This document shows, in pieces, positions 7,204-14,566 of a stretch of 64,000 bases of DNA. The translations under genes were made by a program, and so were the position numbers. Below the pieces are notes generated by a model. That model saw nothing but the letters and a program-made list of their open reading frames with translations, searched no databases and had not been told where the DNA came from. The stretch's first letter is position 1; the number at the start of each line of letters is the position of its first letter. The DNA is from Burkholderiaceae bacterium (GTDB lineage Bacteria; Pseudomonadota; Gammaproteobacteria; Burkholderiales; Burkholderiaceae_C). The stretch is from positions 1 through 64,000 of the forward strand of contig JAIRVJ010000122.1 in the NCBI GenBank assembly GCA_031253955.1. Direction: 5' to 3'.

Positions 7204-8291
7204 ACAAACATCTTGAACAGATACTGCCGGGCAGTTTGAAATCGCCGATAGGCCGCGACTATCACTGGAACTGGGTGAAAAACTTTGTCCGCGAGAACCT
7301 GGGCATAACCACCGGCATGAGTCTGCTGTTGCTTGTCATGGTGTATGTCGGGGTCAGTTGGCAAATTCCTGTTGAATCATTTGTCCAGCAGGTGTTGGCG
7401 GTGGTCATGATTTTTGGCGTATTGGGCCTTATGGCGCTTTCGATTCGGATGGCGTTGCATGAAGACGTGGGCACGATGGGCGGTGTTGCACGTCAACTTG
7501 TCTGGTATCTGATCACGTACTTTGTTGTGTTGTGGATGATCGGTGCAATTGGCGACAACACCTATCGCTGGATCATTGTCAATCCCAATACAACGGCAGA
7601 GATAACAGTTTCGCTCCTGATCTGCTGGGCTATCTTGCGCATCAGCAAAATCAGCAAGTATGCGGCGCCCTCCGTGATCGCCGACAACAACATGGCCCCC
7701 GGCATCGCGCTGCGCAAAACCCCGACACCACGCGACGACAGCTACACAGCCGCGCACGAAGCCGGACATACGTTGCTGTATGCGGTCCTTGACGAGCTTC
7801 CAGGGGACTTCAAGGTCATCGTTAACGAGTATGCCGACCCCAACGGCTCCCTCGGAAGCGTCAGCGCCATCAGCTATGTGAATTGCCACGAAGAAAAATT
7901 GCTTGTCGAGTGGGAAATCCTGGTTTTACTGGCCGGCCAGCTTGGCGAAGAAGCTATCTTGGGCAGCACAACGATGGGCAGCGGAAACGATTATCACCGC
8001 TGGCTGGGCTACGCCCGCCGCTATCTCGCTAATCACTATCGCGGCATCTACTACGACGAACCGCAGAACAAGTTCGAGCAGGAACAAAACGAAGCCAAGC
8101 TGCAAGCGTTGCAAGCCGGACAAGTGGCTCTGCTGCACAAGTTCTTTGCCATGAACGCAGAGTTGCTCAAACAGCTTGCCGATACTTTACTGGAGAAACG
8201 AAGCATGGGCCGTGAACAGATAACCCCATTTCTGAGCCGCGCGACACTGCCGGATGGTTTTCCGCGTCCCTGCGTCCGTTTAATTCATTAG
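7200..8291 (+). CDS. Membrane M41 (FtsH-type) peptidase lacking the AAA ATPase
   Basis: 363 residues. Four hydrophobic helices (about 39-53, 65-83, 98-117, 133-147) are followed directly by an M41 metallopeptidase domain: zinc motif 'AAHEAGHTLLYAV' (HEAGH at 186-190) and the downstream 'LLAGQLGEEAILGSTTMGSGND', which matches FtsH 'GGRxAEExxxGxxTTGAxND' with the third ligand Asp near 264. No Walker A, Walker B or SRH motif occurs, so the ATPase that feeds substrates in FtsH is missing. It may be a membrane protease for small or unfolded substrates, perhaps acting on transfer or exclusion proteins. It sits between topB and an EexN-like gene. Family assignment is firm; role is unknown. Confidence 0.8.
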   Translation: MNKHLEQILPGSLKSPIGRDYHWNWVKNFVRENLGITTGMSLLLLVMVYVGVSWQIPVESFVQQVLAVVMIFGVLGLMALSIRMALHEDVGTMGGVARQLVWYLITYFVVLWMIGAIGDNTYRWIIVNPNTTAEITVSLLICWAILRISKISKYAAPSVIADNNMAPGIALRKTPTPRDDSYTAAHEAGHTLLYAVLDELPGDFKVIVNEYADPNGSLGSVSAISYVNCHEEKLLVEWEILVLLAGQLGEEAILGSTTMGSGNDYHRWLGYARRYLANHYRGIYYDEPQNKFEQEQNEAKLQALQAGQVALLHKFFAMNAELLKQLADTLLEKRSMGREQITPFLSRATLPDGFPRPCVRLIH

Positions 8292-8354
8292 GCGGATAGG
8301 CGCAAAGTTTTGAGCCGCTTAAAAATGCCGGAATCAACGAAAGGAATGTGTAAC

Positions 8355-8636
8355 ATGAATAAGTCAGAAAAAATAGTTTTGATAATTATGCTTGCTGTTA
8401 GCTTGGTGATGATATGGATTATGTTATCAAAGGAAACCGGACCCGGCTCGCAGACTTGGTATCAACATCACGACACCGAGCGCAACGCGCAACTTGCCAT
8501 ATGTAAGACAAACCCTTTTGAGTTAGCCACTACAGAACCTTGTGTCAACGCCCTGCGCGCCAACAAAATTCGGGGCAAAGGAATTGCCGACATCATGGAT
8601 GCGCCCATGCTTGAATTGGAGCGAAAGAATGAATAA
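8355..8636 (+). CDS. EexN-like putative entry-exclusion protein
   Basis: 93 residues from ATG 8355, which has AAAGGA nine bases upstream; the tracked start at 8310 lacks one. One N-terminal membrane helix (IVLIIMLAVSLVMIWIML) leads to 'TWYQHHDTERNAQLAICKTNPFELATTEPCVNA', close to the EexN pattern WYxxHxxERxxxLxxCxxNPxELxxxPxCxNA. EexN proteins block uptake of a second copy of the same plasmid. Most EexN proteins are lipoproteins; here no lipobox cysteine is seen and a membrane anchor replaces it. Confidence 0.65.
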   Translation: MNKSEKIVLIIMLAVSLVMIWIMLSKETGPGSQTWYQHHDTERNAQLAICKTNPFELATTEPCVNALRANKIRGKGIADIMDAPMLELERKNE

Positions 8637-9141
8637 CGGCCTGCAACAATTGATCGATGAAATCGAGCTTTGGTACATCAAAGAAACATTGACTCTTTTA
8701 AGAAAGTTCGACTCCGTCCGTATTGTACTGGATACAGCCACGCTGGACGGCCCCGTGACGGCCCATGACAAGGAAAAATGGGCTGGATTTCATGCCCCCG
8801 TGAAACAATTCATTGAAAAAAGCAACCACCTTGCCGAATCCGTCAACTGGAAAATTCAGCGCCATTTGCGCGATATTTATCTGGCGCACAACAATCCGAG
8901 GTTGAACCGAAGCCAATTTCTGGGCAATTACATGGAATTCGGAGAAAGCATGGGTGTATTTGAAATTCGTTCCTGTTTGCGCGAATATAAATTTTGCTGC
9001 GGCACGATGCATGATCTTTTCACGCAAGCCATGACTGATTTTTTATTGACAAATGAAAGTTTTTATCGCAACCCCGGTTCAATTTTCATGAACCATCAAT
9101 CCCAAAGAAAGGAACTGCCATGTTCAACGAAGCAACTCTGA
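8629..9141 (+). CDS. Unknown soluble protein upstream of ssb
   Basis: 170 residues from ATG 8629 (GGAG upstream; overlaps the EexN-like stop). The tracked start at 8542 would run back through the upstream gene. It is alpha-helical and mixed-charge (MNNGLQQLIDEIELWYIKETLTLLRKF), AT-richer than its neighbours, and has no motif I recognise. Its last 22 bases overlap the start of ssb. Confidence 0.5.
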   Translation: MNNGLQQLIDEIELWYIKETLTLLRKFDSVRIVLDTATLDGPVTAHDKEKWAGFHAPVKQFIEKSNHLAESVNWKIQRHLRDIYLAHNNPRLNRSQFLGNYMEFGESMGVFEIRSCLREYKFCCGTMHDLFTQAMTDFLLTNESFYRNPGSIFMNHQSQRKELPCSTKQL

Positions 9142-9530
9142 TTGGCCGTCTCGGCCAAAACCCTGAAATCAAACACAAGGCCGGCGAAGACGACGAATTC
9201 GCCATCGCCTCTGTGGCCACCACCCGCACCTGGAAAAACGCCAGCGGCGAAAAGCAAGAAGCCACCGAATGGCACCGGCTCGTGTTCTTCCGTAAACTGG
9301 CCCAGATCGCCAAAGAGCACCTCAAAAAAGGCGCTCTCATCTGGGTGCGCGGTCCCATCCAGACCCGCAAGTGGGCCGACGACAGCGGCACAGAACACTA
9401 CAGCACCCAAATTGTCGTCAATGAAATCAGGATGCTGGGCAAGCCAGCCGCAAAAGACGAACCGGAAGCCGGGACAGACGCAGATGCTGGCGCCGAAAGC
9501 GCCAGCATGGATGCGTTTGTGGGAGATTGA
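9120..9530 (+). CDS. ssb: Single-stranded DNA-binding protein
   Basis: 136 residues. OB-fold SSB: 'MFNEATLIGRLGQNPEIKH', 'FAIASVATTRTW...TEWHRLVFFRKLAQIAKEHLKKGALIWVRG' and 'RKWADDSGTEHYSTQIVVNEIRML' follow the bacterial SSB consensus. The tail is acidic but ends in MDAFVGD rather than the DDDIPF tip, so binding to host SSB partners may be weaker. It protects transferred single strands or supports element replication. AAAGGAACTGCC precedes the ATG. Confidence 0.93.
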   Translation: MFNEATLIGRLGQNPEIKHKAGEDDEFAIASVATTRTWKNASGEKQEATEWHRLVFFRKLAQIAKEHLKKGALIWVRGPIQTRKWADDSGTEHYSTQIVVNEIRMLGKPAAKDEPEAGTDADAGAESASMDAFVGD

Positions 9531-9534
9531 GCGC

Positions 9535-10131
9535 ATGAAAATAACAGCCTGGATAAAAGCATGGTGCTTCCTCTTCCTTTTGGCGGGAACCCTTGCCCAT
9601 GCTTTCATGGCTGCATCATCTGCCAAGGCAGCGGTCTGGACTTCGGGAGCGGCCCCGTGCCATCCCGAAGTCAATTTCTCACCCGAAAACTCAATCACCG
9701 GCAATGCGCAACAACTGGTCGAGCAAGTCCTCCAATCGGCCAAAAAGTCGATCCGGCTGGCCGGCTATACCTTCACATCGCCAGCCATCGTCCGCAGCCT
9801 CATCGCGGCCAAGCGCCGGGGGGTGGATGTACAGGTTCTGGTGGACGACAAAGGCAACCACGGACCAGCTTCCGTGGCCGCCCTCAACCTGCTGGCCCAG
9901 GCCGCCATTCCGGTGCGCACGATTGGGGTTTACCCCATCCATCACGACAAATACATCGTCGCCGATAGCTCCACAGTGGAAACCGGCAGCTTCAATTTCA
10001 CCAAAGCCGCCGCCGAAAAAAACAGCGAAAACGCTCTCGTGCTCTGGAACTGCGAAAGCATCGCCAAAGCCTACTTGAACCACTGGACTTCAAGATGGAA
10101 CCAGGGCAAAAACTGGCAATTGAATTATTGA
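9535..10131 (+). CDS. Secreted phospholipase D-type nuclease (Nuc/EndA-like)
   Basis: 198 residues from ATG 9535; the tracked start at 9142 belongs to another frame's shadow. A signal peptide (MKITAWIKAWCFLFLLAGTLAHAFMAASSAKA) is followed by one PLD domain: 'QSAKKSIRLAGYTFTSPAIVRSLIAAKRRGVDVQVLVDDKG' and a single HKD motif 'HHDKYIVADSSTVETGSFN' (HxKx4D...GSxN, about 136). Such single-motif enzymes dimerise and cut DNA non-specifically, like Nuc of pKM101. A periplasmic nuclease may clear DNA during mating; role inferred. Confidence 0.85.
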   Translation: MKITAWIKAWCFLFLLAGTLAHAFMAASSAKAAVWTSGAAPCHPEVNFSPENSITGNAQQLVEQVLQSAKKSIRLAGYTFTSPAIVRSLIAAKRRGVDVQVLVDDKGNHGPASVAALNLLAQAAIPVRTIGVYPIHHDKYIVADSSTVETGSFNFTKAAAEKNSENALVLWNCESIAKAYLNHWTSRWNQGKNWQLNY

Positions 10132-10172
10132 TCGAAGAGCACAATTCTTTAATCAATGAAAGGAGAATCCAA

Positions 10173-10448
10173 ATGAATGCAATCGTTGATGGCCTCAGTG
10201 TGTTGGGCGCTGTCCTCAGTTGTCTGTTCGTCTCTGTACTCGTTGCCGACAGGATGAATGACAAGTTTGCGCGGCCTATCGTCACTAGCTTGTGGTTCGC
10301 CATAGGTTTTGGCATTAACGCACTCTACGGCGACGGGCTGTACTCCATATGGGATTGGGCGCAGGCTTGGGCACTCGGCATAAGCCTGGCTGCGGCGGCG
10401 CACATTGTTATGGGCATGGTGGTGTCGAAAGAAGTAAATCATGTATAA
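10173..10448 (+). CDS. Small membrane protein, unknown
   Basis: 91 residues from ATG 10173 with AAAGGAG eight bases upstream. Three hydrophobic helices: GLSVLGAVLSCLFVSVLVA, IVTSLWFAIGFGINALY and AWALGISLAAAAHIVMGMV. No family recognised. It follows the PLD gene and is separated from the next gene by a palindromic 100-base gap. Confidence 0.55.
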   Translation: MNAIVDGLSVLGAVLSCLFVSVLVADRMNDKFARPIVTSLWFAIGFGINALYGDGLYSIWDWAQAWALGISLAAAAHIVMGMVVSKEVNHV

Positions 10449-10500
10449 ATGACAAGTAGCGGAACAACAAGTGTCGATTTGCTTGCAATTTGTAAGACGG

Positions 10501-10531
10501 TTGGCGCCAATGCTTGTTTGGTGCTAGCACC
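10501..10531. promoter_or_regulatory. Two adjacent perfect palindromes
   Basis: TTGGCGCCAA (10501-10510) and GGTGCTAGCACC (10520-10531) are perfect palindromes, nine bases apart, just before the gene at 10551. They look like paired repressor half-sites in a promoter region; no T-run follows, so a terminator is less likely. Confidence 0.4.
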
Positions 10532-10550
10532 ACCAACCAAGTAGAAAGCT

Positions 10551-10874
10551 ATGGAAGCAACCACCGAATTCGTGTTGATCGAAAAAATTCAGCGCCTTGA
10601 GCGGCAAGTAACACACCTGCAACGTGAGCTGCGGCGGACAGAGAGGGCGACCTTTGGAGCCATGCTCGGCCCGCTTCGCCTACGGGAAACCGTGTTGCTC
10701 TATATCGGCACAGAGGATGCGGCCCAGTTCTCCGAACGACTGGCGCGAGAGTTCGATACGGAGGTCGCTTGTCAGGCGCTGCAACACCTGTTTGATCTGA
10801 ACCGTGCTCCTGTTCCTGATGAACTGCGCGAAGCGATGCGTGCAGTCTTTAATCATGGAATGCGCCGGTGGTAG
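10551..10874 (+). CDS. Unknown protein with N-terminal coiled coil
   Basis: 107 residues. The N-terminus is a heptad-like charged helix (VLIEKIQRLERQVTHLQRELRRTERAT), the rest a mixed alpha domain (LYIGTEDAAQFSERLAREFDTEVACQALQHLFDLNRAPVPDELREAMRAV). It directly precedes trbB. I do not recognise it; it could be a small regulator bound to the two palindromes upstream of it. Confidence 0.5.
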   Translation: MEATTEFVLIEKIQRLERQVTHLQRELRRTERATFGAMLGPLRLRETVLLYIGTEDAAQFSERLAREFDTEVACQALQHLFDLNRAPVPDELREAMRAVFNHGMRRW

Positions 10875-10899
10875 GACCCATTCAAGAAAGGTCATTGAA

Positions 10900-11967
10900 A
10901 TGGACATTCGCGCCCAGGAAGTCCGCCGCCGCGGTCTGGAAGCTCTGGCCCGCTACTTTGGCCCCATCATCAACGAAGCCTTGGCCGATCCCCAGGTTAT
11001 CGAAGTCATGCTCAACCCGGACGGAAAGCTCTGGATTGACTATTTGGGCGAGCGCGGCATGGTGAAAGCTGGCGAGTTGGATGCTGCGCAAGGACTGGGT
11101 ATCATCACCACGGTAGCCGGCATTCTGGAAGCCGAAGTCACTTCCGACAAACCCATTCTCGAATGTGAGCTACCTTCCGATGGCAGCCGCTTTGAGGGCT
11201 TGATTGCCCCTATCGTCACCGGGCCGACCTTCGCTATCAGAAAAAAAGCATCGCTGATCTACACCCTGGACGACTACGTTGCAAAAAATATCATGACGTT
11301 GAGCCAGAAAGACGCCCTTGAACAGGCCGTGTACAGCCAGCATGGAAAAGTTTCCGGCCCGGAGCAAATTTACCAAGATGCGATCCAACAAGCTATCTCT
11401 TATCGGGAAAAAACCTCTAAAAATGCTTTGGAACAGACTATTGCCAACCGGGAGAACATCCTTGTATCCGGCGGCACCGGCACTGGCAAAACCACCCTGG
11501 CCAATGCCATGCTGGAAGCCATTGCCCGCATTTGCCCGCGGCACCGCATCATCATCATTGAAGACACCCGCGAACTTCAATGCAAGGCCGAAAACGTGGT
11601 GCCCCTCAGAACCAGCGACAACGTGGACATGACGATGCTGCTGCGCGCCACCATGCGCCTGCGCCCGGACCGCATTATCGTCGGTGAAACCCGCGATAAA
11701 AGCGCCCTGGCGCTGCTCAAGGCATGGAACACCGGCCATCCGGGCGGCATCAGTACCGTCCACGCCAACAATTCGGCGGCGGCCCTGGTGCGCATCGGCC
11801 AGTTGATCCAGGAAGCCGGCGTTCCCCCCGCCCCCGAATTGATCGCCGAAGCCGTCAATGTGGTCGTTTCTATGGTTCGCACCGCCACCGGACGCATAGT
11901 CGAGGAAGTCATTCGGGTCAAAGGCTATAGACCCGAATACGGCTTCGAGACGGAGCGGATTGCCTAA
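10900..11967 (+). CDS. trbB: P-type conjugative transfer ATPase TrbB (VirB11 family)
   Basis: 355 residues from ATG 10900; the tracked start at 10804 lies inside the previous gene. N-terminal VirB11 domain with 'LADPQVIEVMLNPDGKLWID' and the linker 'GSRFEGLIAPIVTGPTFAIRKK', then the RecA-like ATPase: Walker A 'SGGTGTGKTTLANA' (about 190), Asp box 'IIIIEDTREL', 'LLRATMRLRPDRIIVGETRD' and the His box 'GHPGGISTVHANNSAAAL'. A hexameric motor at the inner membrane that drives pilus assembly and transfer with TrbE. It is unusually far from the other trb genes (22 kb), but the terminator just downstream shows it ends its own operon. Confidence 0.93.
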   Translation: MDIRAQEVRRRGLEALARYFGPIINEALADPQVIEVMLNPDGKLWIDYLGERGMVKAGELDAAQGLGIITTVAGILEAEVTSDKPILECELPSDGSRFEGLIAPIVTGPTFAIRKKASLIYTLDDYVAKNIMTLSQKDALEQAVYSQHGKVSGPEQIYQDAIQQAISYREKTSKNALEQTIANRENILVSGGTGTGKTTLANAMLEAIARICPRHRIIIIEDTRELQCKAENVVPLRTSDNVDMTMLLRATMRLRPDRIIVGETRDKSALALLKAWNTGHPGGISTVHANNSAAALVRIGQLIQEAGVPPAPELIAEAVNVVVSMVRTATGRIVEEVIRVKGYRPEYGFETERIA

Positions 11968-12010
11968 GACTTTTAAAAGTCTTTTAAAACTTTTTAAAGC
12001 TCTTTTTAAA
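11967..12010. repeat. AT-rich repeat block R3
   Basis: GACTTTTAAAAGTC and similar palindromic steps follow the trbB stop and lead straight into a strong terminator. Same sequence style as blocks R1, R2, R4 and R5. Confidence 0.5.
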
Positions 12011-12042
12011 AGCCCGATGAAGAAGATTCATCGGGCTTTTTT
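12011..12042 (+). terminator. Rho-independent terminator after trbB
   Basis: Perfect 10-bp stem AGCCCGATGA / TCATCGGGCT with a 7-base loop, followed by six Ts. It ends the topB to trbB transcription unit. Confidence 0.9.
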
Positions 12043-12079
12043 AATGGCCGATGGAATGAGCCAATTAAAAAGCCTGACC

Positions 12080-12102
12080 ATGAATAGCCTCTCGAAGTAA
12101 GC
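12080..12102 (+). promoter_or_regulatory. Leader motif copy c (MNSLSK)
   Basis: ATG 12080 to TAA 12100 encodes MNSLSK, followed by GCAAGTGAG as in other copies. It lies 66 bases before the first gene of the ArdC/TraG operon and after the trbB terminator, exactly where that operon's promoter and leader should be. Confidence 0.55.
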
Positions 12103-12167
12103 AAGTGAGAGCAAGGTTGCTCCCGCACCCCGCGCCGCTGGCGCGGTCTACCGATGAAAGGACAGGC

Positions 12168-12401
12168 ATGGCGATCTTTCCGACTACTACCCCTATGAAG
12201 ACCTCGCCGCAGGCGCATCAAGGGATGGATGAGCTGGGCGGCATCTCGGGAGCGTCCGCCGCTGACGCGCAACCCGACGACGAGTTTGGCGAAGCCGACC
12301 TGCTGGCCGGCAACGCCGGCCTCGGCCTCGGTCCCGAAGAGGTCCACGAGCCAGAGGGCAGCTTGGGTCAGGCGGCACCCCGCATGGCCCGGGCGGCCTG
12401 A
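12168..12401 (+). CDS. Small acidic protein, uncertain
   Basis: 77 residues from ATG 12168 with GAAAGGACAGGC upstream. Composition is Ala/Gly/Glu/Asp-rich (MAIFPTTTPMKTSPQAHQGM..., DDEFGEADLLAGNAG). The ribosome site and the position right after leader copy c favour a real gene; the lack of any recognisable domain and competing frames make it uncertain. Confidence 0.4.
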   Translation: MAIFPTTTPMKTSPQAHQGMDELGGISGASAADAQPDDEFGEADLLAGNAGLGLGPEEVHEPEGSLGQAAPRMARAA

Positions 12402-12481
12402 CGGTAGCGGCCTCGGTGCACCCGCATCCTGGCGAGTTTCAAAACTTCCACGAGTTCAATTTTTTCACGAAGGAGTCCATC

Positions 12482-13636
12482 ATGGCTTTTATGAATGCAG
12501 GAAAAAACACGAACGAGTCTTCTCAGAAGACTCTCCCCGAAATCAGCGAGGCCGTTCAAAAGGCGCGGGTCGAAATGACGGACCGGCTGGTCGATCAGGC
12601 CGCCAAGGGCATCGCCCCCTGGAACCACAAGCTTGATCCAAATCTCGGGGAACGGCTGCCTTACAACCCGTTTTCCAAAACCAAGGAACACGATGCCCTG
12701 CGCGGGGCCAATGGCCTTCAACTGGCGTCCGTGGCCGAAGACAAAGGCTACAAAGACCCCCGTTGGATCAGCCGCAGCCAAATGCAGGAGCGGGGTTGGT
12801 CATTTAAAACCGGCGAAAAAGGCACCAATGTCGAGTTCTATTCCCCCAAGGGCACGGAGCGCACCCAATACAAACGTGACGATCAGGGCAATGAAGTCTT
12901 CGATGAAGACGGCAACCGCATGAAAGAAACGGTGGTATTGGAAAAATCCACGATTGGCGCGATACAAATGTTCAATCTGGAACAGGTGGTCGAAGGCAAA
13001 TTCGCCAAGACCCCCATTCCAGAGCTGGACAAAGCAGCGCGCCAGCCGGCCCTCAAGGAATTGAACGAGACATTTGCCAAATCCGGGATCGAAGTGCGGG
13101 ACGCAATGTCCGGCGCACCATCGCATATAGGGGTGCAAGGCAAAGGCGCCATCTACCTGTCTGAACCAGACAAGGGCAATGATGTCGCTAAAGCCCAATT
13201 GATGGTGCGCGGCATGGCGGCCAAGGCGCTGACCCTGGACACCGCCGGCGGCTGGAGCAGGGCCGATAGCGACAGGACCAAATTTATCAAAACCGAATTG
13301 CGGATCGAATTGGCGAGCCGCCTTCTGTCCGATAAATATGCCATCCCGAACCAGACCGAGCGGCTGGACGATCTAAAAGGCCACGTAGCGCAGACTTTGG
13401 ACGAAATCAACGGCAAAACCCGAGAAAAAGACCAAATCCGCTTCGCGGCCCGCGACGCCGACCGCGCGGTCACGCGCGTGCTCGACGGTAACTGGAGCCG
13501 GTCCCAGGAATGGAGCCGCAACCAAAACCGCGAGCAGCAGCCCGAACGCTCCCAGCAAGAGCAGCCAGAGCATCCGCAGGAGGTCAAGGCTCCAGCCAAG
13601 TCCCGATCAAAGGGCAAGGCTTTGGAGCGTGGCTAA
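12482..13636 (+). CDS. ArdC-like antirestriction / ssDNA-binding protein
   Basis: 384 residues from ATG 12482 (GAAGGAG upstream; the tracked start at 12416 lacks a site). The N-terminal half fits the ArdC_N fold: 'DRLVDQAAKGIAPWNHKL', 'GANGLQLASVAEDKGYKDPRWISRSQMQERGWSFKTGEKGTNVEFY'. In ArdC a zincin-like metalloprotease domain follows; here the equivalent region (AKALTLDTAGGWSRADSDRTKFIKTELRIELASRLL) shows no HExxH, so any peptidase is probably dead. ArdC-type proteins protect incoming single-stranded DNA and travel with it to the recipient. The tail (SRSKGKALERG) is one of several basic LER tails in this element. It starts with MAFMN, like the next gene. Confidence 0.7.
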   Translation: MAFMNAGKNTNESSQKTLPEISEAVQKARVEMTDRLVDQAAKGIAPWNHKLDPNLGERLPYNPFSKTKEHDALRGANGLQLASVAEDKGYKDPRWISRSQMQERGWSFKTGEKGTNVEFYSPKGTERTQYKRDDQGNEVFDEDGNRMKETVVLEKSTIGAIQMFNLEQVVEGKFAKTPIPELDKAARQPALKELNETFAKSGIEVRDAMSGAPSHIGVQGKGAIYLSEPDKGNDVAKAQLMVRGMAAKALTLDTAGGWSRADSDRTKFIKTELRIELASRLLSDKYAIPNQTERLDDLKGHVAQTLDEINGKTREKDQIRFAARDADRAVTRVLDGNWSRSQEWSRNQNREQQPERSQQEQPEHPQEVKAPAKSRSKGKALERG

Positions 13637-13714
13637 CCGCTAATTTTTAACCACGAGGCAGGGGGAGTGGCAACACTCCCCCTTTTCCCGATGTTTTCAG
13701 GCAAGGAGCCAATC

Positions 13715-14554
13715 ATGGCTTTCATGAACCAAATCCCCGATCCATCGGATCAACAGCCCAAACAATCGCCCTACGATATTCTGGTGTGGCTCGATGGCAG
13801 CTATTGTTACCGGCTGGAACGGGAGCGCCCGGGCACGATGGCGGCGGCAAGACCGGATGGCTATCTTGCCGTCAGGGCCAACAGCCAGGCCCATCAAATG
13901 ATCGAAGGCCGACATTGGGATAGGGATCCGGGAGTGCCTGAAGCTCTCTATGACAAGGCCGCCCTGTACGAAAAGGATATTTCATTTCACACCGTGATTA
14001 AAAATGGATTATACCAGAAACTTTACGCCTGTGAAGCGCCCGGAATTCTTGACCGCGCGCAACGTCTGGGCTATGCGGCCAAACAGGCTATCGAGCAAGG
14101 CGTCAGTTTGAAAGGGGCGAATCTGGAGTATATGGAATTGAGTGACGCATCCTTGCGCGGGGTGGATTTTTCCTGCGCATCTTTAGGCAATGTGAAATTG
14201 TTGAGATGCGATATGGTTCACGCTTTGTTGGAAGGATCTGTTTTATACGGCATTGATTTGACCGGCACAAATTTGCAAGGAGCCAAATTCAAGAATGCCG
14301 TCCTGACCCATGCAAACTTCACCAACGCTAATCTGGAAAACGCAGATTTCACGGATGTAATTACCATCTACGGAGCCAATTTCACAGGCGCGCATATTGA
14401 TCGGACACATGGCCTGAAGGAAAAACTGCGCGACAAAGCGCCTGCCAAAGAATCTTGGGAATTGACCGACGCTGAAATCGAAAGCATCGGGCGCGAAGCA
14501 CCCGCCTCTGTCTCCCGCGCGCCCTCCCGTAAGGTTGCCAGCCTAGAACGCTAG
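13715..14554 (+). CDS. Pentapeptide-repeat protein with extra N-terminal domain
   Basis: 279 residues from ATG 13715 (AAGGAGCCAATC upstream). Residues 1-125 are a non-repeat domain of unknown fold (ILVWLDGSYCYRLERERPGTMAAARPDGYLAVRANSQAHQMIEG); about 130-245 follow the A(D/N)LxxA pentapeptide pattern (LKGANLEYMELSDASLRGVDFSCASL, LTGTNLQGAKFKNAVLTHANFTNANLENADF). Such solenoids can mimic DNA and protect gyrase or block enzymes. The C-terminus (SRAPSRKVASLER) matches the LER tail of neighbouring proteins, and the first five residues equal those of the ArdC-like protein. It precedes the coupling protein by 12 bases. Confidence 0.7.
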   Translation: MAFMNQIPDPSDQQPKQSPYDILVWLDGSYCYRLERERPGTMAAARPDGYLAVRANSQAHQMIEGRHWDRDPGVPEALYDKAALYEKDISFHTVIKNGLYQKLYACEAPGILDRAQRLGYAAKQAIEQGVSLKGANLEYMELSDASLRGVDFSCASLGNVKLLRCDMVHALLEGSVLYGIDLTGTNLQGAKFKNAVLTHANFTNANLENADFTDVITIYGANFTGAHIDRTHGLKEKLRDKAPAKESWELTDAEIESIGREAPASVSRAPSRKVASLER

Positions 14555-14566
14555 GGGGACACACCT

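Noticed and set aside
9142-9534. N-terminal extension of the PLD gene in the ORF track
   Set aside because: It runs out of frame through ssb; the signal peptide and start at 9535 are clear.
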